Part shown: positions 9,554 through 17,381 of the stretch, in pieces | Position numbering within the stretch: position 1 is the first letter of the stretch | Layout of the letters: each line of letters starts with the position of its first letter | Source of the DNA: Pseudomonadota bacterium | Lineage (GTDB): Bacteria; Pseudomonadota; Gammaproteobacteria; Xanthomonadales; Rhodanobacteraceae | NCBI GenBank assembly: GCA_023430685.1 | Contig: JAEYZH010000049.1 | Location: 3,818 to 67,817 of the forward strand | DNA length: 64,000 bases | Direction of reading: 5' to 3' | Position numbers and translations under genes: made by a program | The notes under the pieces: model-generated | Seen by the model: only the letters and a program-made list of their open reading frames with translations | The model's database searches: none | Told to the model about the DNA's origin: nothing

Positions 9554-10366
9554 TTACTGCGGCGCACCCTCGAAACCGTCTGCGAACACGCGATCGGTGA
9601 CACCTTGCGGCGGGAAACGCGGGTCGAACAGGCAGATGCTTCGTGCCGGTTGCAGCGCGCGGCTGCCGTTGCAGGCGTACACGGCGGCGGATGACGCCGC
9701 GGCGTCCTGCGTGCCGATCGATGCGCCGATGCCGCCGTCGCCGGTCGCGAGGTATTGCAGCGCGATCTCGAAGCTCGCGTGGTAGAGCACGACCTGGAAC
9801 GCGAGTCCGTCGTCATGGCCGACGCGCGTCCAGTCGCTCCAGTCGAACACGCTGCAGCCCTCGTCCACGCCCGACGCCGCGGCTCGCGGGCAACTCGCGT
9901 AATGCACGCTGCGCAGTGCGCCGCCGCTGCCGGCCGCGAGGTCGTCGTGCCAGGCGAGGATGCGCGAGGTGGCCGCACCGACATGGTCGGGCGCCGCGGG
10001 CAATGGGCAGTCGTTGCTGAAATCGCCGCCATCGTCCTCATGCGGCCCGTTCGCGGCCGCGAGATAGCCGTTCGTCGACATCGCCAACTGCAGCGTCGCG
10101 ACGCCGTAGAGCTCGAACGGCTCGGCCAGCAGCACGAGCGCGTGGCCGTCGTCCGCGGCCGAGCTCGCGCCGTCGGCGGCGACCGGCAGCAACGGTGCCG
10201 AGCCCGACACGTCGATCGGGGCGAATGCGCAGGTCGCCGGTTCGTCGGAAACGAGATAGCCCCAGGCGTCGGAAGCGATCGCCACGCGCTGCGCGGATGC
10301 GGCATGGAACGGCAGCACGCACGCGCAAGCCAGCGTCGCGAGTCGGATCGCCATCATCGCGTGCAT
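9554..10366 (-). CDS. Secreted protein with nidogen-like features and C-terminal FADGFE tail (last gene of the pilus operon)
   Basis: 270 residues from the ATG at 10366, which shares one base with the stop of the preceding gene (TGATG). A GTG one codon upstream or ATGs at 10357 and 10354 are alternatives. A signal peptide ends HAASA near residue 25. The mature protein has several cysteines and beta-rich segments such as STNGYLA, ILAWHDDLA and FQVVLYHASFEIALQY, reminiscent of bacterial nidogen-like domains; this is an impression, not an assignment. It ends VFADGFEGAPQ, the short tail shared with other exported proteins here. Function unknown; its place in the operon suggests an accessory surface component. 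Confidence 0.75.
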   Translation of the reverse strand: MHAMMAIRLATLACACVLPFHAASAQRVAIASDAWGYLVSDEPATCAFAPIDVSGSAPLLPVAADGASSAADDGHALVLLAEPFELYGVATLQLAMSTNGYLAAANGPHEDDGGDFSNDCPLPAAPDHVGAATSRILAWHDDLAAGSGGALRSVHYASCPRAAASGVDEGCSVFDWSDWTRVGHDDGLAFQVVLYHASFEIALQYLATGDGGIGASIGTQDAAASSAAVYACNGSRALQPARSICLFDPRFPPQGVTDRVFADGFEGAPQ

Positions 10367-12297
10367 CACGGTCCCCTCGCAGAGAAGATCTCGATGTTGC
10401 CGTCCGCGTTGTCACCGAGCGGATCGTCGGCACCGTAGAAGTGGATGACCGGTACCGAACCGTCCAGTCCGATCCGCGCGCCGGTCGCACCGAGCACGCC
10501 CTGGAACACGATCACGTCGGTCGCGGGCGTCGTGCGCTGGCGGCGACCGATCTCGCTGAGGAACGAGGTGCCGAGTCGCTCGAATGCATAGTTGTTGCCG
10601 TCCGGGTGCAACGAAACCGAGAGGTAGCGCGGCGTCGTCGCGGCCGTCGTGAGCTGGCTGGTGCCACCGCTCGCGTCGTTGACGAACACCTGCCACGAAT
10701 CACAGGCTGCATTGGTTCCCGCCAGGTCCGCATTGGAGATGAACAGCGTGTAGCGGCCCGAGGTGCCACCGACGTCGGGCGAGAAATTGAACACGGTTTC
10801 GGAACCGCTGCCGCCGGTGCAGGTGCGCGTCGCTGCGGTCGCCGTGACCTGGCGCCAGCCGGCGGTGCCGGTGGTCGAGAGATCCTTGCGGAAGACCTCC
10901 CAGCTTGCGTCGCTGTTGTTGCTGCCGCCGCGCGGGTTGCAGTTGGATTCGAGCACGACGAACTGGCCGGCGCCGCTGTTGCCATCGATGCGCGGATTGC
11001 GCGCCTCGCAGGCGCCGGTTCCGAGCAGTTCGAGCACCGCGGGCGCGGGCCAGCTGGTCGCGCCGCGCGTCGACACCACGATCTTGCGGGCGCTGCCCGC
11101 GCCGGTCAGCGACGCGCAGGTCGACTCCCAGACGATGCGCGTGCCGTTCTCGCCGATCACGGGATTCTCGTTCACGCAGCCGGCCGGGATCGACGCGGGC
11201 GTCACGGTCTCGACCACGCCACCACTGCGGTCCCAGCGGTAGACATGCTGCGGCGCGCTCGCGTTGAGGCGCGCGGAGATCGCGACGTAGCGACCGGCCG
11301 CATTGGCGACCATCGCGAGGTTCTGCACGCTGCCGCCGGACGCGAGCGTGAGGCCCGTCGCGCGCGCGTAGGCCGAACCGTTCCACGCATAGACCTGGCG
11401 GATCGCGTTCGGGTTGTCGCCGGTCAGGTTCGCGCTCGATGCGAACGCGAGCTGGGTACCGGTCGAATTCGTCGCGATCGGGAAGCTGTCGACCGGGCGC
11501 AGCTCGAAGCCGCCGCCCTTGACTTCGACCGCCGAGCCGCTGGTTTCGGTGATCTGGCGCAGCGACTCGGTCGGCGTCGCATCGCAGGATGAGCGGATCT
11601 CGACCTGGTCGAGCATCAGCGCGGAGTCGTAGCCGGTGTCGCCCTGGTCGAGCGCGGCGAAGCGCAGCGTGACCGTCGCGCCCGCGCTGAGTCCACCGAT
11701 CGGCACGCAGGCATGGCGCCAGCCACCCACGCCGTGTCGCAGCAGCGTGTTGCGCACGGCAGCGGGCGAGGTCGCGTTGAGCGTCCAGTTGACGAGGCCG
11801 AGCCCCGTGCACGGCGCGCTCGGGAAGTTCGAGTAGTTGCTGCCGTTGCTCTTGCACGAGCTGCCGGACCAGGCCTGCACGAGCGGACCGCCGTTGATCC
11901 CGATGCGCAGGTCGAACAGGTCGTCGAAGTCGTCGGGTTGCTGCTGCTCGCTGGACGGATAGTTCCAGTCGAAAGCGAGCACCGCGGGCGCGAACGGCAC
12001 GGTGACGGTCTGCGTCAGCGAGACGAAGTCGAAGTCATCGGTGGTGTTGCCGTCGTAGCGCTGCGCGCCGCCGCCGCGGTTCTCGGGTCCGGTCGACAGC
12101 AGCGCGAACCAGGTGCCGTCGACGGTCGGTGGCGTACCGCCGGTGAAGTGCGAGGTGCGCACCGTTGCGGCCGCGCCGGTGCCGCCGACGCTCCAGCCCG
12201 CGAGCGTGCCGGTTTCGAAATTGCCGTTGGCGAGCTGTGCCGCAGCCGGTCCGGCGGCAAGGCTGCAGGCGAGCAGGACGGGCAGGCGCAGGTTCAT
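10366..12297 (-). CDS. Secreted jelly-roll plus beta-propeller protein, candidate pilus tip adhesin
   Basis: 643 residues. A signal peptide (1-20, ending PAAA) precedes NGNFETGTLAGW, the start of a carbohydrate-binding-like jelly roll spanning roughly residues 21-235 with paired cysteines. From about residue 245 there are repeating units with S/D-rich turns (LAFASSANLTGDNP, IVWESTCASLTG, LFISNADLAGT) typical of TolB/PD40-type beta-propellers, up to the C terminus. The ATG overlaps the usher stop by four bases (ATGA), so translation is probably coupled. In chaperone-usher operons the gene after the usher commonly encodes the tip adhesin; that role is inferred from position. No usual pilin donor strand was identified. 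Confidence 0.8.
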   Translation of the reverse strand: MNLRLPVLLACSLAAGPAAAQLANGNFETGTLAGWSVGGTGAAATVRTSHFTGGTPPTVDGTWFALLSTGPENRGGGAQRYDGNTTDDFDFVSLTQTVTVPFAPAVLAFDWNYPSSEQQQPDDFDDLFDLRIGINGGPLVQAWSGSSCKSNGSNYSNFPSAPCTGLGLVNWTLNATSPAAVRNTLLRHGVGGWRHACVPIGGLSAGATVTLRFAALDQGDTGYDSALMLDQVEIRSSCDATPTESLRQITETSGSAVEVKGGGFELRPVDSFPIATNSTGTQLAFASSANLTGDNPNAIRQVYAWNGSAYARATGLTLASGGSVQNLAMVANAAGRYVAISARLNASAPQHVYRWDRSGGVVETVTPASIPAGCVNENPVIGENGTRIVWESTCASLTGAGSARKIVVSTRGATSWPAPAVLELLGTGACEARNPRIDGNSGAGQFVVLESNCNPRGGSNNSDASWEVFRKDLSTTGTAGWRQVTATAATRTCTGGSGSETVFNFSPDVGGTSGRYTLFISNADLAGTNAACDSWQVFVNDASGGTSQLTTAATTPRYLSVSLHPDGNNYAFERLGTSFLSEIGRRQRTTPATDVIVFQGVLGATGARIGLDGSVPVIHFYGADDPLGDNADGNIEIFSARGP

Positions 12298-14837
12298 CGT
12301 GGAGTCCTCGCATCGAGGTCGATGCCGAAGGCGAATTCGCGCTCGAGGCGCAGGTCGCGTGCAAGGCCACCCTCGGCCTGCACGCGGTAGGATCCGGCCG
12401 CGAGCCCGTCGACGCGATAGTAGCCCCAGGCATCGCTGCGCGCGCTCGCGACGCGGCGGCCTTCGGCGTCGAACACCTCGAGCGCGCGATCGGCGAGCGG
12501 TGCGCCCGCGGCGTCGAGCACGCGCCCGGCGAAGCCGAGCCGCAACGCAAGGCCGAAGTCGACGCGCGTGGCTGCGCCCGCGCGTACCTCGACGCGGCGC
12601 ACCGGATCGGCCGGCTGGTACTCGAGCGGCAGTTCGCCGCTGTCGAGCGACAGCGAATAGATGCCGTCGGGCAACTGGCCGATCGCGAAGCGACCGGAGC
12701 CGTCGACTTCGCCGCGCCAGCGGCCATCGAGCAGCACGCCGACGCCCGCGAGCCGGCGCGCATCGAGCCCGTCTCCCGCGACGATGCGACCGGAGATGCC
12801 GCCGTCGTCGCCGCGCCGCTCGCGGTAGCCGCCGCGTGCAAGACCCGAGGGCGTCACCGCGAAATCGGCGACCATCGACAGCATCGCGATGCGGCCGGAG
12901 CCGCCGAACTGCCCACGCTGGAGTGGATCGTCGAGCACCTGCGCGCGCAGCAGCAGGCCAGGGCGCAGCTCTCCGCTGCCTTCGAGCAGGTAGCCCGCGT
13001 GGCCACGGCCGTGCAGCGCGCCGAGCGTCCACGAGAACGGCCAGCGCGCGCTGCCCGGGCCGTTGAGGTAGACGCCGGTGCGTCGACCGAGGCCATCCTC
13101 ATCGACGAGTTGCGCGCGCAGCAGCAGGCGATTCGGCAGCCTCTGGTCGAGCGTGAACTGGCGCTGGTCGCGGTAGTTCGCGTAGCCGAGCGTGGTGTCC
13201 CGCAGCGGTGCCCAGCGCGCGACCGTCACGTAGCGACCGTCGTAGTCGGGCCGCAGCGACAGCGCGAGATCCGCACGCGGCTGCCATTGCAACGCGGGCT
13301 TGATGAAGTCGACCTCGCCGGCTTCGCCGCCGCGCGAATGGCGCGCGACCAGCGATGCCGCGAGCCCCGCACGCGGACGCCAGCCGGCTTCGGCCGTGTA
13401 GTCCGCGCGCGCGATCGCCTCGTCGTCGAGGAAACCGGCCTCGCGATGGCTGAACCAGCCGTTCCAGAACAGTGCGCCGCGCGCGCCGTCGCCGTAGACC
13501 TCGGCCGCGTTGCCTTCGCCCGCATGTGCGAGCGTGGCCGACCACACGCCGAGTGCGCCGAGCGAGGCGACCGCGCCGGCCGCGCCCTGCGGGCGCCTGC
13601 CGCTGTCCTGCCATGCGGCCATCAGCGTGAGGCCGTCGCGCACGCCCTGGCGCCACTGGTAGAAGCCCGCGCGTTCGCCGCCCTGGTCGAGGCGGTCGAG
13701 CGGATTGGCGCTGGTGCCGAAACCGGCATGGTGCAGCATCGCGCCTTCGGGCAGCAGGCGATCGCTCGCGACCGGACGGATGTCGTCGACGCGCAGCGGC
13801 ACGTCGGCCTGGCCCGGTTCGTAGATCGCGACTTCGATGCGCTCGCCAGTGCCGGCCTGGTCGCGGAATTCGTATTGGCCGTCGAGTGCGATCGGCGTGC
13901 GCGCGACGACTTGGCCGTCGCGACGGAGTTCAGCGACGCCGCCCGGAGGCCCCTTGCCGCGCAGCGTGCGCTGCGCATCGAGCCGGCTCGCGACGAGGCC
14001 GTCGCCATAGGCCGCGTCGAACAGCGCGCGCGGCCGATTGCTCCATGCGACCTGCGCGCCGGTCAGGTAGAAGCCCGGCAGCAGCCCGCCGATCGAACCG
14101 GACAGTTCGCGTCCGACCAGGTAGCGCGTGTTGCCGCGTCCACCCGCGAGCGCCCACAGGTCCAGGCGCCGATCGGACTCGAAATCGTCGATCTCGCGCA
14201 GGTACCAGTTGGCCGGGCCGGCCACGCCCGCGAGATCGGTGGTGCCGAGCCAGCTCGAGGAGTGCGCGTCGCCGCGCCACGCGATCTCGCTGCGCCAGCG
14301 CGACAGGCTCGCGCGCGGCGCGCGAATGTCGGCCGGAGCAGGCGCGGCCTGCGCCGCGTCACCGGCCGCGGTCGCGAAAGGATCCCAGCCGAGGTCGACG
14401 CGCAGCGCGTACTCGCCGCGGTCGAAGCGCATGCGCGCGCCGAATGCCTGCTCGAGCGTCGCGACGTCGACGAACAGGAAGCCCTGGATCTCGCTGGCCT
14501 GCGCGCGCGGCACGCGCGCTTCGCCGAGTGGCGTCGCGAACACGAGCGCGTCCTCGCGCGGCTCGGCCACGAGTCGCAGCGCGCGCACGAGATAGTCGAG
14601 CGCGACGAGCGTGACGCCCGCGCGTTGCACGACCGCGAGCGCATCGTGGCGTTCATCGCCGTTGACGACGAGGGCGGCGAGCTGGATCTGCGGCGCGCTG
14701 CCCGCGCCGACCGCGTCGGCATAACCCCCGAAGGGACTCGCCGCGGGCGCAGCCACCGCCTGGCCCGCGCAGAGCAGGCCGGCCACTGCGAATGCGACAG
14801 CGAGTCGCGTCGGCGCGAGCGGGAGGTGGCGCGACAT
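12294..14837 (-). CDS. Usher-like outer-membrane protein (divergent chaperone-usher family)
   Basis: 847 residues, the normal usher length. A signal peptide (about 1-29) precedes an N-terminal region. Around residues 300-350 (VAELRRDGQVVARTPI, GQYEFRD, ERIEVAIYEPGQ) is a segment like the usher plug. Alternating amphipathic strands rich in aromatic girdle residues run to about 680. The C-terminal ~165 residues (GRIVAGDG..., GRVLDAAGAPLADRALEVFD) look like carboxypeptidase-regulatory/E-set beta-sandwiches. Classical FimD/PapC N-terminal motifs are not visible; the layout is closer to TcfC/CooC-type (alternate, CS1-like) ushers. The start lies 6 bases after the chaperone stop. Assignment rests on domain pattern plus neighbours. 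Confidence 0.75.
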   Translation of the reverse strand: MSRHLPLAPTRLAVAFAVAGLLCAGQAVAAPAASPFGGYADAVGAGSAPQIQLAALVVNGDERHDALAVVQRAGVTLVALDYLVRALRLVAEPREDALVFATPLGEARVPRAQASEIQGFLFVDVATLEQAFGARMRFDRGEYALRVDLGWDPFATAAGDAAQAAPAPADIRAPRASLSRWRSEIAWRGDAHSSSWLGTTDLAGVAGPANWYLREIDDFESDRRLDLWALAGGRGNTRYLVGRELSGSIGGLLPGFYLTGAQVAWSNRPRALFDAAYGDGLVASRLDAQRTLRGKGPPGGVAELRRDGQVVARTPIALDGQYEFRDQAGTGERIEVAIYEPGQADVPLRVDDIRPVASDRLLPEGAMLHHAGFGTSANPLDRLDQGGERAGFYQWRQGVRDGLTLMAAWQDSGRRPQGAAGAVASLGALGVWSATLAHAGEGNAAEVYGDGARGALFWNGWFSHREAGFLDDEAIARADYTAEAGWRPRAGLAASLVARHSRGGEAGEVDFIKPALQWQPRADLALSLRPDYDGRYVTVARWAPLRDTTLGYANYRDQRQFTLDQRLPNRLLLRAQLVDEDGLGRRTGVYLNGPGSARWPFSWTLGALHGRGHAGYLLEGSGELRPGLLLRAQVLDDPLQRGQFGGSGRIAMLSMVADFAVTPSGLARGGYRERRGDDGGISGRIVAGDGLDARRLAGVGVLLDGRWRGEVDGSGRFAIGQLPDGIYSLSLDSGELPLEYQPADPVRRVEVRAGAATRVDFGLALRLGFAGRVLDAAGAPLADRALEVFDAEGRRVASARSDAWGYYRVDGLAAGSYRVQAEGGLARDLRLEREFAFGIDLDARTPR

Positions 14838-14843
14838 CGGCGG

Positions 14844-15680
14844 TTACCGCGCGGCGACGACGTAGTCGACCATGGCCGCGACCGGCGTGTCGCCGAAGCG
14901 GCCATCGACCGCGACGACGTAGCGTCCGGGTGCGAGCGCATGCGCGGCGAGGTCGAGCGGAACCGTGCGCCGCGTCTGCGGCAGCACCGAGGTGCCCGGC
15001 AACGCGCCGGCCGCGACCGCGCCGGCCGGCAGGCGCTTCACGAGGTCTTGCGCGCGATCGAGGCGCGGCACGTTCGCGGCGCCCGGGAACGCGGAAGCCG
15101 GATACACGACGTACTGGCCGGCGAGCCGGGTGGTCGCATTGCCGGTCGTCTCGAGGTCGAATGCGAGGCCGCCCGCACGCGCACCGAGCGCATGCAGGGC
15201 GCCGCGCCGGTCGACCGGACCCGAGTGCACGTAGATCGCGGCGCCGATGCGGAAACGCACGGCGAGCGTGGTCGCCGCTTGAGGCGCCGCGATCGGGGTC
15301 TCCTCGTTGAAGTAGAGCATCAGGCGCTGTTCGCCCGGTGGCAGCGCGACAGGCGGGCGCAGCGAGAAGCGCACGGCCTGCGACTGGCCGGGCGGCAACT
15401 CGAATTCGAGCGGACTGACCACGGTCCAGCGCTCGAGCCCGAGCGGGCCCGGCGGCAGGTCGCGCACGTTGTTGCCCTCGTCCTTGTCCCACGACGACAG
15501 CGACACGCGCACGCGCTTGGTCTCGCTGGTTTCGTTGTAGATCCGGAACGCATTCGTCGATGCGGCCTCGGCCACGTCGAGTTCGAGCATCTGCGGCGAC
15601 ACCGCGACCTGCGCCGCGGCGGGAACGGCCGCGAACAGCATCGACAGCGCGAGCGCGCGCAGCAGGGAAAACCGGTTCAT
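14844..15680 (-). CDS. Periplasmic PapD-like pilus chaperone
   Basis: 278 residues with a signal peptide (about 1-23, ending PAAA). The mature N terminus QVAVSPQMLELDVAEAASTNAFRIYNET is the first immunoglobulin-like strand set of fimbrial chaperones. PPGQSQAVRFSLRPP and GEQRLMLYFNEE match the conserved second half of the PapD N-terminal domain. The C-terminal half is weakly conserved. It would hold and deliver pilin-like subunits to the usher. Its ATG overlaps the stop of the preceding subunit gene by four bases (ATGA). Confidence 0.8.
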   Translation of the reverse strand: MNRFSLLRALALSMLFAAVPAAAQVAVSPQMLELDVAEAASTNAFRIYNETSETKRVRVSLSSWDKDEGNNVRDLPPGPLGLERWTVVSPLEFELPPGQSQAVRFSLRPPVALPPGEQRLMLYFNEETPIAAPQAATTLAVRFRIGAAIYVHSGPVDRRGALHALGARAGGLAFDLETTGNATTRLAGQYVVYPASAFPGAANVPRLDRAQDLVKRLPAGAVAAGALPGTSVLPQTRRTVPLDLAAHALAPGRYVVAVDGRFGDTPVAAMVDYVVAAR

Positions 15681-16246
15681 GAGCCACTCCCGATGGCGTC
15701 CTCGATCACGAGTTCGCCGCTGTAGCGACCGGCCGCGGCGGCACGGCCGAGGTCGATCTCGAGCACCACCCCGCCTTCGAGCGTGCTGCCCTGGGTGTCG
15801 CGCGCGATCGTGCGCGGCGCGAGTGCGCGCACGCGCACCGGCAATGCGGCCGCGTCGCCCGCATGCACGAGGCGGTCGAAACCCCCCTGTGACTGCAGGC
15901 GCACGCTCGGAACCACGCCACGCGCGTACGGGTTTTCATCGTGTCCGACGCGCTGGCGCCACAGCACCGGGATCTCGCGTTCAATCACGAGCCGGATCGG
16001 CGGCGTCGCGATCGCGGCATCCACGACCAGCGCGCCACCGACGTGGCGCGCCTGCCGCGTGACGCCCGCGAGCGCCTGCACCGGTGCGGTGCCGAGCTCG
16101 TCGAGGCGCACCGGCGCGAGTTCGACCCGCGCCGGCATCGCCATCGCGTTCCAGTGCTCGGGCGAAGCCGCGGGCGCCAGGCAGGGCGCGAGCCCTGCCA
16201 GGACACCGACGAGCCACGACCAGCCGCTGGTGGCGAGGCACCGCAT
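15677..16246 (-). CDS. Exported second pilus subunit-like protein
   Basis: 189 residues with a signal peptide (about 1-27, ending PAAS). The rest is beta-rich and almost free of cysteine. The final segment AAAGRYSGELVIEDA resembles the last strand of chaperone-usher pilins (G-x-Y-x-G-x-L-x-I). It starts two bases after the stop of the major pilin-like gene and overlaps the chaperone ATG. No family was recognised with confidence. From context it is a minor subunit or an accessory folding factor. Confidence 0.6.
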   Translation of the reverse strand: MRCLATSGWSWLVGVLAGLAPCLAPAASPEHWNAMAMPARVELAPVRLDELGTAPVQALAGVTRQARHVGGALVVDAAIATPPIRLVIEREIPVLWRQRVGHDENPYARGVVPSVRLQSQGGFDRLVHAGDAAALPVRVRALAPRTIARDTQGSTLEGGVVLEIDLGRAAAAGRYSGELVIEDAIGSGS

Positions 16247-16248
16247 CG

Positions 16249-16914
16249 TCAGGTCGCCGTGACCGTGATCGTGTACTGCGGGTTGCCGGCGTTGGTGTAG
16301 ACGCCGGTCGACTGCGCGTTGGCGAGGTTCAGACGCAGCGCGACGTAGCCCGGCAACGGGGTGCCGAGGCCCGGATCGGCGATCGTGACCGCATCGGTGG
16401 CCGCGTTGAATGCGAGCGCGCCGGGCGTGTTCGCGCCGACGTCGATGCCGGTCAGCGTGATCGAGCTCGGGCCGTTGCTGAGCGTCGCGCCGCCGACGCC
16501 GAGCGTCGCGGTGACCGTCGTGTTGCCGCTGGAACCGCCGAGCGCACGCAGCGCCCATACGTTCTGCAGCACGAGCGGAACCGCGGCCGGGTCGACACCG
16601 GCGGTCACCGGGGCCGTGAACGTCGCGGTCGCGACGCCGCCCGCGACCGTGGCCGCCTGCACCAGCGGAGCCGCGCTCGCGCATTCGGACGAGCCCGCGG
16701 CGACCGAGGCCGTGCAGCCGGTCGGGACGAGCAACGTGGCGAGATCGAGGCCGATGCGCAGCTGCGAGTGGTAGTAGAGGATCGTGACGCCGTTGGTCAG
16801 GTCGATGTCGACCTGCACGTTGCCGGCCGAGGAAAGGCCCGGCGTCGCGACAGCGGCGGCGGCGGAAATCGCGAGCGCGAGCGCCCGCACCGCACGAATG
16901 CGATGGATCGTCAT
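16249..16914 (-). CDS. Pilin-like exported protein, first gene of the pilus operon
   Basis: 221 residues from the ATG at 16914, preceded by AAGGGTGA at a suitable distance. An in-frame extension to 16995 would run through the promoter and is rejected. A signal peptide ends near GLSSA (residue ~31). The mature start NVQVDIDLTNGVTI has alternating hydrophobic residues, as expected of a donor strand. The protein is rich in A, G, T and V with two cysteines, and ends TNAGNPQYTITVTAT, like a terminal pilin strand. Composition and position suggest the major subunit; sequence identity to a named pilin family is not evident. Confidence 0.65.
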   Translation of the reverse strand: MTIHRIRAVRALALAISAAAAVATPGLSSAGNVQVDIDLTNGVTILYYHSQLRIGLDLATLLVPTGCTASVAAGSSECASAAPLVQAATVAGGVATATFTAPVTAGVDPAAVPLVLQNVWALRALGGSSGNTTVTATLGVGGATLSNGPSSITLTGIDVGANTPGALAFNAATDAVTIADPGLGTPLPGYVALRLNLANAQSTGVYTNAGNPQYTITVTAT

Positions 16915-16918
16915 GGGT

Positions 16919-16926
16919 TCACCCTT
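16919..16926 (-). promoter_or_regulatory. Shine-Dalgarno supporting the pilin-like gene start
   Basis: On the minus strand AAGGGTGA lies four bases before the ATG at 16914. It favours this start over the longer in-frame ORF that begins at 16995. Confidence 0.55.
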
Positions 16927-16978
16927 GGAAAGTGGGGGGACAACGTTTACCGGCCTCTGCGGACCGGCAGCGAGCACT

Positions 16979-16995
16979 AGCACGTAGCGTGCCAA
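16979..16995 (-). promoter_or_regulatory. Near-consensus sigma-54 (RpoN) promoter of the pilus operon
   Basis: Read on the minus strand, TTGGCACG-CTAC-GTGCT matches the RpoN consensus YTGGCACG-N4-TTGCW with a single mismatch. The invariant GG and GC are correctly spaced. The expected transcription start, about 12 bases downstream of the GC, gives a leader of roughly 55 bases to the ATG at 16914. The core is also a perfect inverted repeat (GCACG-CTA-CGTGC). Confidence 0.65.
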
Positions 16996-17120
16996 CGTGA
17001 TGGCGCACTCAGTTTCACTATTTTTGTCCGGATTGTGCGAACGCTGTCACACAACAAGCCGCGAATGGGTGAACCCTGCCCTTGACCTATCCAGGGAAAC
17101 CCTGATGAAAATCGCGCAGC

Positions 17121-17378
17121 TCAGTCCGGTCGCGTCAGGCGTTCGAGCTCGCCCAGCCCCTCGAGCGCCTCCCGGCGCCCGGAGCCACACATCGACAGGG
17201 TAGGCCGCAGCCCGCGGCAGACCGCCGGGCGCGACGCGTGGCCGAACAGCGCGCAGCCGTAGTCTTCCTGCAGCTGCACGCAAGGGATCCCCGCGGGCTT
17301 GCCGTACGGCATGCCCGGGATCGGCGACGAGATCGAAGGCGCAATGCAGCAGGCGCCACAGCCCGGGCGGCAGTGCAT
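17121..17378 (-). CDS. YkgJ-family cysteine cluster protein
   Basis: 85 residues. Cysteines at the start (MHCRPGCGACC) and in the middle (IPCVQL, GCALF, VCRGLRP, SMCG) match the YkgJ/UPF0153 metal-chelating family, including the C-x3-C-x2-CC cluster. Such small cytoplasmic proteins are thought to bind zinc or an iron-sulfur cluster; the role is unknown. The start is 3 bases after the aroE stop, so the two are probably co-transcribed. Confidence 0.8.
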   Translation of the reverse strand: MHCRPGCGACCIAPSISSPIPGMPYGKPAGIPCVQLQEDYGCALFGHASRPAVCRGLRPTLSMCGSGRREALEGLGELERLTRPD

Positions 17379-17381
17379 GCG

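Noticed and set aside
12165..15725. A 1186-codon open frame antisense to the usher and chaperone genes
   Set aside because: It has no signal, domain or composition of a real protein (very high Arg, Ala and Gly). Such frames arise opposite GC-rich genes because their third positions are G or C. The minus-strand genes are clearly coding.
16915..16995. Longer start of the pilin-like protein
   Set aside because: The extension would place the sigma-54 element in coding sequence, has no Shine-Dalgarno, and would bury the signal peptide.
17000..17060. A sigma-70 promoter or IHF site in the AT-richer patch upstream of the pilus operon
   Set aside because: No pair of hexamers with proper spacing and no match to the IHF core; the sigma-54 element explains the start better.
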